DNA of 64,000 bases from Podocnemis expansa. Taxonomy: Eukaryota; Chordata; Testudines; Podocnemididae. Below the pieces are notes generated by a model that did not search any database, had not been told where the DNA came from, and saw only the letters and a list, made by a program, of their open reading frames with translations. Made by a program: the position numbers and the translations under genes. The DNA lies in contig ML681992.1 in assembly GCA_007922195.1 (NCBI GenBank), positions 38,735,350 to 38,799,349 on the forward strand, written 5' to 3'. Of the stretch, positions 27,601 through 42,400 are shown piece after piece (within the stretch, counting starts at the first letter, position 1; each line of letters opens with the position of its first letter).

Positions 27601-30423
27601 TCAGAAACTTACTGAAATTCAAAGAGGTACTGGATGCTTATACAGATAATAAGTAAAATGAGTTATAATACTTAATGCAAAGAAAAACTTTTAGTAGAGA
27701 TAAAAAAAAACCCCAGGCTTCAGGACTTAAAACAATCTCTGTGAGATGTTAGGATGAGATCTTTATGGAAGCAAATTATCCACCAACTATCTACTGTGTA
27801 CTGGCTGCACCTTCCTCTGAAGCGTCCAGTCCTGGCTACAATAGGAGCCGGAAACTAAACTAGATATGCCATGGGTCTAATCCAGTATGAAAATACATAT
27901 GTTTCTATGATTTAGAAGCCTATCGTTAGGGTCCTTTTTTGGGAAACCCTGTGTAGTCTAAAGAATTAGCATAATTTAATAAATATATTTTAGCTCTATT
28001 TCTCAGACCAAGGACATAAGTCACTAAGAATTGTTTTTAGAGGAGGAAGAAAGCACATTAGCAGGAGTGACCAAAGAGAATTTCACTGCTATTTGCTGTA
28101 TTGCACTGGGAGGAAGTTTAGTTATATCATTTACTTCAGAAAATCACTTTGTAAACCAATCATACTACTACATCAAATTTTCAAAAGGAAAAAGAAATGA
28201 TAAATTTCTTATGTAATTTTTCTTTACTTTCAGGAGTTTCTCTCCTCATTCATCATAAATGGATTGTTCCCCTCACCTCTGGAATTCAGAATCAGTCTGC
28301 TGTTGTTACTAGAGTCTCCAGGACTGACCCCCATCCTTGAATAAAGGTCTCAGAAATGTTCTTCCCAAGCTATGGAAACACTCCATCCATAAGAAACCAA
28401 CTAACCTTAAACCAACTAACATTAAAGCAATTATATGTTTAAATCTCCCTTTAGAGGAAAGCATCAATCAACATTTTACTAACTGCATTCTAATCATTTA
28501 CCACACTACCAAGATATGTTGAATGAGGAGCTAATTTGTTAACAGAAAGGAAAGTATCAGGTAAGAAATTTCTCTTTCTGATGCACAACCACACTCGTCA
28601 TACATAATAAATGGGAAGTAGTGAGCAGTAATTCACAGAAGTGAGAGGAGAGGACAAAGAAGAATTGTAATTATTACAACAGAATGATACTTAGAAATAG
28701 AAGAGTCCCCCCACAAGAAGCAAAAGCTTTGTCATTTAAGGAATGATTTGCCACACCTTTCTACTATAGGATGGTTCTGCAGAGAAATGGAAAACCACTT
28801 TGCAAATATTCCTTTGATGAAGCTCAGACTGTTTCTTCTCACAATTCAATTAAGTACCCCAAAGGGAACCCCCATTCCCTTCATGAATGGCTTCCTAAAT
28901 GCATAACTTGTCAATTGGCGCAGGAATTTAATATCATGCATGCAGCAGCCTAGAGACCCTAGGATCCTGCCATTTTGGAAGGAATAAGACGAACAGAGGA
29001 AATTGGTGTCTTTATTCTGCACGCTTTAGACTGCTAGGAATGCCCATTTATGTCACAATCTTTTCAAAGAGTGCCAAGGTTTGAAAGCAACAATAGAACT
29101 ATTTCCCAGGGACTGTGAAAAGAAGAACTAGCCTTGGGCAAAAAGATTCTGGAACGACAAGAATACTATTTCCTTACAACAGCAGCAGTTTTGCTCTTGC
29201 ATAGATAACTGAACTAATTTCAAAACCAGTCTTTTGAACAACTAAAAGACCACCAAAGGGTCATCTAATCTATTGATCTGATTAATCTTGACATGTGAGC
29301 TTAGATGGGGAATCTGATACATCTGTCATATTATTATCCTGATATACAATATTTGTTTTTACAATTTCCACCAAATATCCTTGAAGAATTCTAGTGCAGC
29401 TGAGATCCCAAGAACTTTCTGACTACTAGTGTTATGGTAGCATTTAGAGGCCAGGACCCCATCATGCAAGGCACTTCACAAACCAGAAAAAGGCCCTACT
29501 GAGAGTCTTCTGCTTCCCTTCACATCAGAAATGAAACCTGAGCAGATCAATAAATGAAATTTCCCACATGAATTCTGTCTGGATACCAAAATGTGTTAAT
29601 GAAGTTTCAAGGAAATTTTTCTTTTCTTTGATGCCCTAACTGTTGGTGGTCCATAAATGGATGAAGAAATCCACGCTTCAATAGGTTTCATCTTTTGCAC
29701 TGATGCGATGGAGGTTTCTTGGCTGTACATCAAGCATAAACATATGGATTCTATATTAAAGGATTAGAAGGAGTCCAGATCTCTCTTCTTCCTCATTTAT
29801 GTATCTTTTATTAGAACTGGCTTAAGAGGTAGCAGATTATTAGGGTGGAGGACCAGTGAGTACTAAGCATGATTACAATGGAATCTCACTGCACTGCCAG
29901 CACACACATGCTTACCAAAAGGTTTGGGGGCACAATGGGATAACCAGTGATGGACATGAACTGAATATCTAGCCAGCCCATATACAGGACCTAGCTAGAG
30001 ATTAATTCAGGTGGCACACAAGCTGCAAGGAGGCTACATCTCAGTGAAATTTGCTAAGATGATAATATTCTTCTCTGCCCAGAATGTCATCTCCACAGCC
30101 TCCGAGAGAAGCTTTACCCTCTATTACTTCCTGGGCTTGGAAAGGAAGTAAACATTCAGAGCATAACATGAACTCTAACCAACCATGCTGAAAGAAAAAA
30201 ACTTTGCTTCAGGCCAAGTTATTCTGAAACTATCCCCTATAGTATTGCTTCCATCTTCCTTTGAAGCTGATATTGGTCTTTTTCATAATAGTGGACTTAA
30301 TGTACTGCTTTTGGTCATACTATGTTTCAGAGCTGTCAGAGTAAATTAAAAGGATGTATACTCAGATATTTTAGAAATCTGTAAGGCACACCATGTCAGG
30401 TTGAGCAACCATAATATTCTTCT

Positions 30424-30454
<31 letters not shown>

Positions 30455-33400
30455 CGGACCATAATCAATGGGCCATCTTGTCTTGCCATATGGCTCCCTG
30501 TCATCCTGCAGGGATGCCTCCCTCTCCACTGAGGTAAGAAAGGGTCTAAACTAACAGCTGCTTTGACTTTCAGTATGTTGTCCGTAATCACCTGCCCATA
30601 AAGGGATATTCAGATACAATCCAGGAACAATACCTCACTTTGTATTGCATCTAGTGAGTGATTTGGTTTCTTCAGAAGGAATTTCCAGAGGAACATTTAG
30701 AGAAATCCCATTAAGGAAATGATACAAAAGCATGGTAACACTACCACAGCAGTGGAAGATAACTGGCTACGTATAGCCACTACCAGAAAATGACTGATGA
30801 AATGAACTTGGATGCAAAGGGTTTGGGATGATAGATCATTATTCATGGATATAACGCGGCTTCCTTATAGTCACTGAATTAAGAGACATTGCTCTGAGAC
30901 ATAATTCCAACAAGGAAAAATTGTCAAAAAAGAATACTGAAATTGAGTATTTTATTCAGTAAACCAGGAGTCATTTGGAATGTTTGTATATCTATCTTAG
31001 GCAGATATGACCCCCATTATCATATCCGAGTGCCTCACAATCTTTCATGTATTTATATTCAAAAAAGCATTGTTAGAAGCATTATTACTCATCTTTTTTA
31101 TAGATGGGTAACCAAGGCATACAAAAGCTAAGTGACATGCCCAAAGTCACACAAGAAGCCCGTGAGATCAGGGACTTTAACCCAGGCTACCAAAGTCCTA
31201 AACCAATGCTCTAACCACTGGACCACTGTTCTTCTTTTTCAAATGCTCTTCCATAAAAATTAAAGTAATAAAATGAACAAGTCAAGAAAAACTGAACCAC
31301 CACCTTGTTCCACCAGTAGAAGCAGAACTTCAGGTGGACTCAGCTGAAAGATGGGCCTTAATCCTGCAGCCTCCATCAGCAACAATTAACCATCTCTGAT
31401 TCCACATGTCAGAGACAGAGGAGACAAGCTATTTAGTAGAAAAACATTTTTCTTTTCGTTCATTTTCCCTAAATACTATGAAACAGCACACAAACAATCT
31501 TTACAAGAATGATTAACCTATTAATGTTTTAAAAAATATATTGTCTTCAAGGTAAAATTGCAAACCTTTAAAAATTGAATTTAAAAAAAATCAGTTAGGA
31601 AACAAAAGTAGTAGCAGAATATGTGCAGAACCAAATATTTGCCTAGTTTATTTACTATTCATATTACACAATTAAGGAGATGGTGGCAGATAACGTAAAG
31701 AAAATACAAGTTGAATATTTCCTTTGCCTCTCTGCAAACAACTGACTACAATATCCTAGGTCTGCACTAGAAAAACTGTGAATATCATACCCAATAACTG
31801 CTGATATCAAAAGAAAAAATTCCCAGTAAGTTAAATGGTATCTCAAAAGAGTATTCTTTGCTTTGGCTTAGATAGTAGCGGTGTCATCAACTCTTACTGC
31901 AAAAATATGGTCTTGTGTACTCAGGACTGGCAGTGGCAAATATATCATCATTATTTAAAAAATAATGCATATCTAATTTTAAAGTATACGTATATAGTTT
32001 ATGCTGTATTGGGATCTTATGTTTTTGGCACAAAGGCTTTGTAGTTCATCTCTGATTTCCACTTTCTTTTTTGTTATTGAAAATTCCATCTAAAATTATT
32101 GCTTAGTTTATAATACAATAATAAAACCATGCCTGTGATTCAAGGCTAGCGAAACCAGTTCTAAGTTCCTGTAGTCCATCCTTCCAACGCTGCTGTTGCC
32201 GCAGTAGATCAACGTTCATGAGGACTACAACCTGTTAAAAAAATTTAAAATGGGTTAAATATTATACTATTAATTTGTTATTAATGAAAATGGAAGAAAG
32301 CACAAAATGTTATTTCAATTACAACATACCTTTTCAATGAAGCTAGTATGCCACTTTCTTAGTTTTCTGTTTTCAGTGGAAAGCCGTTCAGCAGCAGCTT
32401 GGAGTTTTTGGATATATGCTTCCAATTCTTTGGGATTATCCCACGTTATCTGTGTCTTTCCGCCAGGGCCAGCTTTTGAACGCTGGGGGAAGGGAAATAA
32501 AAAAGTAAATGTTACAAGGTTTAATAACAAATATAGAGCTAAATCATCAGTTTATGGTGTAGACCAGTGGCTCCCAACATTTTCTCCACACCACCATATA
32601 GTTTCCAAATGAACTTCTGAATATTCATGAGCCAATCCAGAGCTCCTTGAGTAGTTTTTCAAAAAATTTTGTGGCACACCTGCTCAGACCTGATGGCACA
32701 CCTGTGTGCTGTGGCTCACTGGCTGGGAAACGCTAGTCTAGACAGTAGTAATGAGAAGCATTAAAAGGAGATTATGACTTTTAGTCAATCTTCCTCACTG
32801 TCTCCCTGCTGCCATAGAAAGGAGTATGTGTCACAGCATATGCTCCATAACACACCACAGTAACTAAACCAGTGAATGGGTTAAGGATAGAGAAGTCAAG
32901 GTTCTGCCCATGCCCCACCAACCTGACAGCGATGTAGGACCCAGCCACTATGCTCAGTCTAGAATGGCAAAGGGATGCCAATAACTCCATCTAGTCCCTT
33001 GCATTTTCACTCTAAGCAGACCATGAACTGACCAACAGCCCGTCACTTCATGAAATTTACACATCTACACATTTACCATGACAAAAGTAATTGTTTAAAA
33101 GTACACTGCAGTTTATATATATGACATAGGCATTTTTGTATATTTTCCTTGGGTTTTGGAGCATGTCTTGCTAAGTTTATATTTTAAATATTATAGTAGA
33201 GAGGCCATGCTCGTATGAGACTTTGAGTATACTCCTGACTTAAGAGAAGCAGCACACACACTGCAGCCTAGGAAAGAGAGCAATAATGGTTTTGTGCCCT
33301 TGAACCCCTGACCACTCTGGGGCTGCAGAGATCTCCAGTGCAACCTATAAATAGTCCTGGAAAACTCCCCAGCTATCATATGAGCCACAGAGTGGCCTCT

Positions 33401-36400
33401 AATCTTCACAGCAGAGCACTGTGGTCCTGGATATGTCCCCTCTGTCACCAGCTCTACCAACTATGCTATAGCATGGGAAGAGTTCTCTGGAGGCAGCATA
33501 CAGACAGCCTTCAACAGTGCCTGCACAGTCAGAATCCTTCCTCAGTTAGATATGGGGCTTCTAGAGTTTCTTTGTAACACTCAAGGCATAACAGCATAAA
33601 ATGGCCCAAGCAGAAAAAAGAATCAAACCAGACAATACCCAAAAAGTAGTTATACTCATGATATACAAATTACTCATGAATGAATAAAGTGAATAAACTA
33701 GAAAATAGAGGAAAGAATTATTTAACCTTTCACTTAAAAATGTTAAATAAGTTCAGACAGTAGTGCAAAATTTTAGTGATAGTATCCCTTTAAATTAGGA
33801 GATATAGAGGGAAGAAAAGAAAAAAAATGCACAAATATACCAATTTGAACACATTGCAAAAATCTCTATATATCTCAAATTACTTAAAATAAGATTATAG
33901 TACTTCCTTTAAAAAATGGTGAGATTTTTCTCAACTGACAAATAAACCAACACCTTTACAAAAGGTGAGATTTTTCTTAAATGACTACAGGCTAACACCT
34001 TGCTCATGAAACAATAATAATATTGAAGTCATCTAGCTCCATGAAGATGAAATATATTTTCAGTTAGTGAAACGCTGCAGTTATAAAATCAACAGGCTAA
34101 TAAATACAGTAACCCCAAAAAGCTAACAGTGCATGAAATATATACAAACAGTGACACTGCCACAGCTTAAAGAAAGAAAGAAAGAAAAATTGTTTTACCT
34201 TAATTATCTGTTCAAATGCTAAGGCAGATTGTAACATCATTGGCTTCTGACTCTCAATCATTTGTTGATCAATTGAATTGTAAAAATGTGCCACCTATAA
34301 AACAAAGCAGCAGGATTTGCTGTTATAGATAAGTAACATATTTCCATTTATATGCCACAAGTTAATACTTTTAATATGTTCCTGTGTACTGCCAACCTCA
34401 ATATTTTTAAGACTTACATTTTATCAGCATTACTGTTAACAAGATATTTAACAAGAGTAATGTATATATAATATGCCATTTTAATCATGTCTCCCTTTAA
34501 TTGCTGGCCCTAGCACCTATCAATTTGCTACTCACTCAAACTTGTATCAGACAGCCTCAGATTCAATCCCTAAGGTATATCTATGTGCATTCTGCCATTA
34601 CACTTATTAAGATAACACACAGGCCTAGTAATGATGTTCTCTAACAAACAACACTACAAAATGCTCTTTGCAACACATGAATAAATTTGTTTTAAAATAT
34701 TTATTAATGGTTTTTCATTTGAGAGCTGACAATGGTGCATGCAGTTTTGCCTACTTTATTTTCCTTAAGTATATTGGATAGAGATTGAGGATTGAAACTT
34801 GAAGGAAGAACCAAACATGAGCAGGGGTTCGTTTTCTACAAAAATCAGATATTTTGAATTTAGCTCTCTTTATTATAAAATATACCATAGTTAATTTCAA
34901 AAACAGATTATTTTTAATACTGCACTAAGTATTTAAATATATGTATTTATTTTAATTCAGTTTTTAGGATAAAAATCATTTTGCATATTATCATCAGCCA
35001 ATGTTTTTAAATTGTTCAGGAAACACATAGCAGAAAACTCATTAGCCTGATAATCAAAATGACAATATAATGATCTGAAAATACTCTAAAAACCATAGAA
35101 ATCAGCATGGAGAGTTGTTATGGTTTATTATCTCATACCTGCTTGAGGATAACTGCTTGCTTGCAGAATTTTTGGGCAGTGTTAGCAACTTGATGTATTT
35201 TAGCAGGAATAACGAAGCCAAGCGCAGATAGCTGTCGCACTTCTCTTAGGAGAGTCACCAACCGATCTGAATAATGTATTTTTAATTCTCCATCACAATG
35301 ATCCAACTCCATAATGGGACTACTAGCTTGTATGCTAAACCAAAATTAATATTAAAAAAATACAAAGTACGGTTTGCCCTTGATCTTTTCTTAGGTTTAG
35401 TTTATCATTATAAGCTCACTGCACTGGAATATAAGATACAAATTCCAAAATGCTGAATTGCATTTTTCCGTTAACTTTTTTCTGACTATTTTTTAAATTT
35501 TGGTAATTCTATAAGCTAATTCACTAACCTCTAGTACTACCCAAGACCTCTGAAGGTTAGCAAGAAGGGCAACACCACCAAACCTCATTTTAACATTTGT
35601 TTTTACTCAGAAGATTGTCAGAAATGATATAATATACCTTGTTTCTTTACCTCCCAACCAAGCACGTTTTGGATTCAGAACCATGCAAGGAAGACCTCCA
35701 CTCCAGCTGAGACAAGGCTCACGTGACATTACCCTTACACTCAGCCATAGGAGATGGAGGATTAAAGAAAAGAGAAACTCCAGGGCAGGAAGCCGGAGGG
35801 TCAGAGACTCAATCCAGCAGCAACGGATATAGAAAGATTTGCATCAGATACAGCAACACTGGATTTTGGGAAGAAAAGATAAGACCTCTTTTTCCCCAGA
35901 AAAACATACTTGTCCAACCTACGGCACGTGGGCCGGACTCCAGCCCACCAAGGGCTATGATTTGGCTGGTGGATCACTGCACTGGTAGCTGGGGCCTGCC
36001 CAGGGCCTTTTTAAATCTCCCCCACTGCATAACTCATGCACATGGCCCAGAGTGGGAGAGCTGGCCAGGAGCAACACCACGGGCTGGATGCAGCCCCTTT
36101 GAGCAAGGTATAGGAGGTGGATGGGTGAGTGTGTTCTGGTGAGGGGGGCGAAAGGGCACCGGCAGGGAGGAAGGAGTCAGGGATCTGGGGCAAGGTTGTA
36201 GAGGAGGTGCGGGGCTGGATCAGGGAAGGTGAGGAAGGTGCCGGGGAGGTGGTACAGGGTGGCTAGGGCCAGGACTAGGCTAGAGAGCTGGTGCAGGGCT
36301 GGAGGGTGGAGGAGTATGGTGTGGGGCTGGAACTGAGCCCTGGGGGTGGGGATTTGCAGCATGGACCAGGAAGGTAGCAGACCAGGGAGATGGCACAAAG

Positions 36401-39400
36401 CTGGGGGGATGCAGCGCAGTCCAGGGAAGGAGCTGGAGAGTGGGTACAGGGCTGGGAGGTGTTTGACACAGGGCTGGGAACAGGAAGAAGGTAGGGGGAT
36501 GTGTCACGGGCCAAGGAGGTGGCGTGTGGATGGGATGTGGGAGTGGCATAAGGGTGGCAGAGGGCTGGGAAAAGGTCCAGGGGTGAAGCAGGGCCAAGAA
36601 GGGGGGGCAGCATGAGGTCAGGATTGGGGCAGTTAGTGGCCCACTACCTGGGAGCCAGGTATAGGGGGAAGGGCTCTGGGAGCTGATCCTGTGTAGGGCC
36701 AGGGGGACTGGAAGCTGGTTTGGTTGAGAGGAAAGGGAGCAGCAGTTCCTACCACCCACATCCACTCCATCCCTTCCCACTACCCTCTCCTGTTTGCCAA
36801 GCCCCCTGACCACTCCACCCTTGTCCTTCCTCCCATCCCTACCCTGCCCTGTGCCTGTTCCCTATGCTCTGCCTTGCCACTCCACCCTGCCTACGTTCTC
36901 ATGTAGGGCCGTAACTAGAAGGCAACCAGGGTAAAGCCCCAGGCACTGTAATTAACAGGGCGCCAAGGTGGCGGCTTGGGCCAGATCTGGCTCCAGTCAG
37001 TTGCCACTACAGGATGCCCCTCTCACCTCCCACCGCAGTGGGTGCACAGAGCACCTCAAGCACCAGCACCAGGCCAGCTAGGGGCGCCAGTGAGTCCAGA
37101 CATTCAGCCTCCTCAAGCAGGAGCACCACCTCCCAGAGCCCAGATCCATGGTCCTGCCTGGAATCTGCCGGGGGGGAGCTCGCACCGGGCTCAGGTGTGT
37201 TCACAAGAGGGAAAAAGTGTGCGCATCAGGCTGGGTGGCACCACCACAGCACAGTTGTCCTCAGCTGCTTGCTCCGCCCCTCCCTGACTGCAAGATGGTC
37301 CCGCTGCAGAGGAGGTGAGCCAAGGCCCAATGCAGCCAGGACTCGGGGGAGTGGACTGGCTGTTCCATGAGAGGCTGGCTCTCTGCACCCTGCCCTCATC
37401 TGCTCTGGATGCTGTTGACTGAGTGCTGTGTTTGCTCCATGGATCATAGGTGCTCCAAGCCACAGGGCAGAGCCCTTTGGCCAGGCAGCCCTTGCAGAGG
37501 AGTGTGTCACTGGGACGACTGGGTTAATGTGTGGGCACTTTAGGACTCGCAAAAGGGACAACCCAGCTCCCCACCCCCAGAAATGGAACCAGCTCCCCAC
37601 TGGCAGGGGATAGATCCAGCTCCTCACCCCCTTCCGGCAGCGGCTGGGGGCAGACTGGGCCCCAAGCCAGACTGGGCCTGGATCAGGTGAGAGCACATTT
37701 CAGGGTGCTTGCCCCAGGCACCATAATCTGTAGTTCCAGCATTGTTCCCACACTCTGCTTTATCTATCCAAAATTTGCTCACTGGCCCCGAGTGAGAAAA
37801 GAATTGAAATGTGGCCCCTCACCCAAGAAGGTTGGACACCCCTGCTCTAAACCAACATTTGAGCAGAGAGGGCACCCAACCTATATGGACACTAGGGTTC
37901 CTCAGTCATTTGAGCTCATGGAACAGAAAAACTTCAGCGCCTTAAAGTCTGTGACTCTATCAGAGCCAGCCCAAGAGCCAGAGACTCAAAGCAATAGAAG
38001 CGCTTGCAACACACTGTCAGAAACTAGTAATTTAACCAAACTACCTTTAGTTTTTACATTTGATAAACTCATTCCCATTCCAATTGTTTGCATGATCCCT
38101 GTCCCATCTCGCAGTTATATCACTTCAGCTTTATTCCTTCGGCTCTTCTTCCTCCTTTTCCCACCCTCCTGCTTCTATCCCATTCTTACCTCTTCCTTCA
38201 ATGCCTTCTCTCTCTCTCCTCTTTGATTTAGCTAATCCTCACTCAAACAAGTTTAAAAAAAATAAAGCCTACCAAAAAACAAAGCTTTGTGGAGCTAAGA
38301 AACAAGATGTTTGCCAGGAATCACATTATTCATTCTGCTTGTTTGTTGTAACCCTTTTCCATTGTTACCAACTCTCATGCTTTAATGAGTCTGGCAGCTG
38401 GGGCCTGCCCAATGTTTTATTTTAGGCAGCTGGTGCCCTGTGAATATGAAAGAATCTCCTCTTTCTTTTTTCTTTTAAGTTAAGATCGTATCCCTCATGA
38501 TTGCAGAGGAAAACTTGAAAAAGTAAACAAAGTATATCTAAACAAGATATAGACTAACAGATTTCTTCCGGCTTAAGCTTTCATGGCCTCCATCAGATGC
38601 ACAAAGTAGAAACTACAGCTGAAAGATATATATGCACATGCCAGGATGGAGGAAGGCAAGTGTTAGCAAAGTTAATTTAGAGAGCAGACAGGACCCATTC
38701 ACATCAGTTGATCAGAGAGAATGTGTGAACAGAACAATCACTTTTTTTATTGTACTAACTATTCCAAGCCACCATCTAATTGTGTCAAGCTTGCAAACTA
38801 GCTCTAACTCTGCAAGTATGTCTTAATGTAAAACTGTCCCACAACCGTTTTTTAAAATCTCATGATCTTAAAGACAACCTCATGAAAGAGTATTTTAAGT
38901 GCTTTCCTTAATCCATTTTCTGTCTGCCTTGTCTATCTAGATTATAAGCTCTAAGGGGCAGTGACTATCTGTTCTTCTATATTTGTCTAGCAGCTAATAC
39001 AACAGAACTCCAATCTCATTCAGTCTCCACACCTTCATAATACAACAAATAAAAAAATAATAAAAATATTCCCTTGAAACAAATATTCCACTGTGTGTTT
39101 TATTAGGGAACTGCCACACTATAATCAGTTAAAAGCACTATTCTTCATGTATTTCTTTGCTCTACCTGTCAATTCTGATAGGCTCCACAACCATGAAGTG
39201 GTCATGAATAGTCTTATTTTATTTCTTTTATTTATTCTTTCTTCTACATCACAGCATCACTCTATAACTCTTCATTAGCTCTTTTAAAATTACACTGAAA
39301 TACAAATGTTGGTAATACTTCTTACTGGTTACAATATTTTATACTTACCAAAGACCCGATCTGGGATTCGACAAACCTGCCTGAATGTCCCTGGACCAAC

Positions 39401-42400
39401 CATCAAATTGCTCTTGTTCATAAACTTTAAGTTGTTCTAAAAGATCATCTGCACTTTGACAGAATTTTTGAAATCCAGATAAGTCAGAGAGAAGAGCCTC
39501 TGTAATCTTGATAGAATCATCCACCTTAAACAGAATCCAATTTGTCAGTCATAACTACAAAGGTCATTATATGTTAAATATAAAACACCTAAAAAACAAA
39601 CCACTACAAATGTAGTTCCAAAATGGTAGCTGAGTCAAACTAGTTCAGCAAAACAAACAAGGAGTCTAGTGGCACTACTAAAGACTAACACATTTAACAA
39701 AGCTCATGTAATAAGCACCACCCTATACTGAAAGCTTACTGATCAGTATAGTTACCTACATCCCACAACCTTTCATCGTAAAACACACCACATGATCCAT
39801 TGTCTACAGCCAAGCCCCAAGATATAATCGCATTTGCTCTCATCCCTCAGACAGAGACAGACATCTTCAGGATCTCTATTAAGCATTCTTAAAACTATAG
39901 TATCAATCTGTTTTTTCACTTCTGCAGATGGGCAGAGACAAGCGGGTACCCCAAAGCCAACTGCTACAGGAGAAGCCCAAGAAAGAAAACAACAGAACGC
40001 CACTGATCATCACCTAACACCCCCCCACCCCCCCCATCAGACATCTACGGCATATCATCAAGGATCTACAACCTATTCCACAAGATGATCCCACACTCTC
40101 TCAAGCCTTGGGAGAGACCTCTCCTTGCTTACAGATGGCTTCCTAACCTTAAGCAAATACTCACCAGCAACTAGAGACCTAACAACAGAAACATTAAAGC
40201 AGGCACATATCCCTGCAACTAACCATGCTGCCAACTCTGTCCACAAATCTGCACTAAAGACACCATCATTAGACCTAATCAAGCCAGCTACTCCACCAAA
40301 GGATCCTTCATCTGCTCATCCACTAATGTGATTTATGCCATCATGTGCAAGAAATGCTCCTCTGCCTTATATATTGGAAAACAAAGGACAATGTCTGCAC
40401 AAAAGAATAAACGGCCACAAATCAGAAATCTCAACGTTCTAAAACCATTGAGTGAGCATTTCAATCTTCCTGATCACTATATTGACAGTTTACTAATCCC
40501 TATACTCAGGCAAATTAATAACAGCTCAAGGCTTCAAAGTGATGCTGCAGAGCTCAAATTTATTGGCAAATTTGACTGCGTTGCTTCGGAGCTACATAGG
40601 GACTTCAATTTTTTTCTTGTTACATCAGGTGATTTGATCTCATCTGCTTCTATATGCTGCTCCCCAGTGTTTGAATCTTAACAGCTGCTTTGATTTGCTG
40701 TTACAGTGTGACCTGATCCCATGACTTACACTTCCTTGCATTTATTTTCTCCTATTCTGTAAGTTCCCCAATCTTCAAAGCGTACCATGAATGCTCATGC
40801 AATAAATAAATTTGTTAGTCTTTCAATGCCACAGGACTCCTTGTTTGTTTTAGTAGACTCCTTGTTTGTTTTTGCTATAAGTGTAGTTCTCCAAGAACGG
40901 GATTGTTTTGGAAAAGCACATTGTTTTCAAGGAACATTTGTGCTTCATTTTTAAGAACCAGCTATTTTATGTCACAGTCCCTAATCACAGGTTCCTTTTC
41001 ACCCCTTACATTATTTTTTTTAATCTAACATGAGCATACTATAGTCTAGCATAAACCCCAAACATTGACCATTGAACAACAAACAAACACTAGACACACA
41101 TCATCCATTTACAAATTTTAAAAAATTAAAAAATTACAAACACAGCCATGGTTATCTAAAGATCCCTATGAACACTCAAAATCTCAAAGAACAAGACATT
41201 GTCAAAGTCAAGGGAACCTGCCTGTAGGGTTTGAAATCTTACAGTGAAGAGGTGCCAGATGACAGACTCTACAGAGGTGGCCAAATTCAAGAGCCACACA
41301 AGTTTATTATTATTATTAAACCTTTGAGAGCCACACTGAGGCATATAGCGATATACTTTTACCTATTCCAAAATTACTAAGTTTAAAATTCATTGCACAC
41401 TTTAATTTTATCATAAAAAGATCCTACTAATGTCAAATTCTAATAATTACTAAAGGTTACCATGAAAACTACCTATATTCTTCTTTGTTTTCTATTATTC
41501 GATGTCATGTTTAGAAGGACTTGAAAACACAATTTTATTTCAACAGTGAGTAAATTGCATGAGTGCCTACCAGAAAATCTAAACATGCCACGCTTCTCTC
41601 CACCACCCCTGACCATGCAGCCTCTGCCCACCCCCGGCCCTAACCATGCTGTGCTTCCCTGCCATCCCCAACCATGCCGCCACTCCCTGCCATCCCCAAC
41701 CATGCCCCGCTTCTTCTCTGTCCCCGACCATGTCACCACTTCCCTGACATCTCCAACCATGCTGTGCTTCTACCAGCTGTCAACAACCATGCCGCCACTT
41801 CCTCTCTGTCCCCAACCATACCACTCTTCTCCATGCCATCCTGACCCCTTCCTAAACCCCAGGCCCTGAGGCAGACGACCCCACGCCGACCCCCTCTGGC
41901 GGCTATGCACAGGCTGGGGCTCTCCCCAAGCATACTCTGAGCATGCTCTGAGCAAGCTCAGGGTGGCAGATTTAAAACTCATGGGCTGCTTTCCTCTCTC
42001 TGATTGGCATATAAGCTGAGTTCTTCAGTGAGACGCAGTTTGCCCATGCCTGGACTATAAGGAAAGTTAGTACAACAGCTTTAATACTGGTGTAACAGCC
42101 CAGCTCTGTTTGATTATCAGATCTAGCTGGGAAAGTGTGGGCAATTCTTATAAAGAATTGAGGCGGTTTAACTGAAGGAATCTGGTTCCTGTCCTAGAAC
42201 AGGCAGAATGAGGCACAATGGGAAAGACCTCTGGAAAGTGCAGCTTATTTTGGTCAGGGAAGTAAGTGAATTTAACTTATCTGCAACAGAGTTCTTCATG
42301 ATGAGCTTTGCATATTCATACTCTGGGGATTTGTGTCAACCTATGCAGCAGGATGGTATGAACTAGTAGCACTAGGTGACCATGCTGCCCCACCCTCCCT

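Noticed and set aside
30426..30454. (GA)n microsatellite considered as a GAGA-type regulatory site
   Set aside because: A pure simple repeat in a long intron, with no surrounding conserved-looking sequence.
36280..36813. 177- and 112-codon minus-strand frames rich in Pro and Ser
   Set aside because: Produced by the G-rich degenerate tandem interior of a hAT-like element; several frames are open at once, which signals base composition and not coding.
37531..38226. 231-codon plus-strand open frame, the longest in the window
   Set aside because: It runs from a hAT-like element into an unassigned T/C-rich stretch, has no protein resemblance, low-complexity composition and no splice context; it lies antisense to a DYNC2H1 intron.
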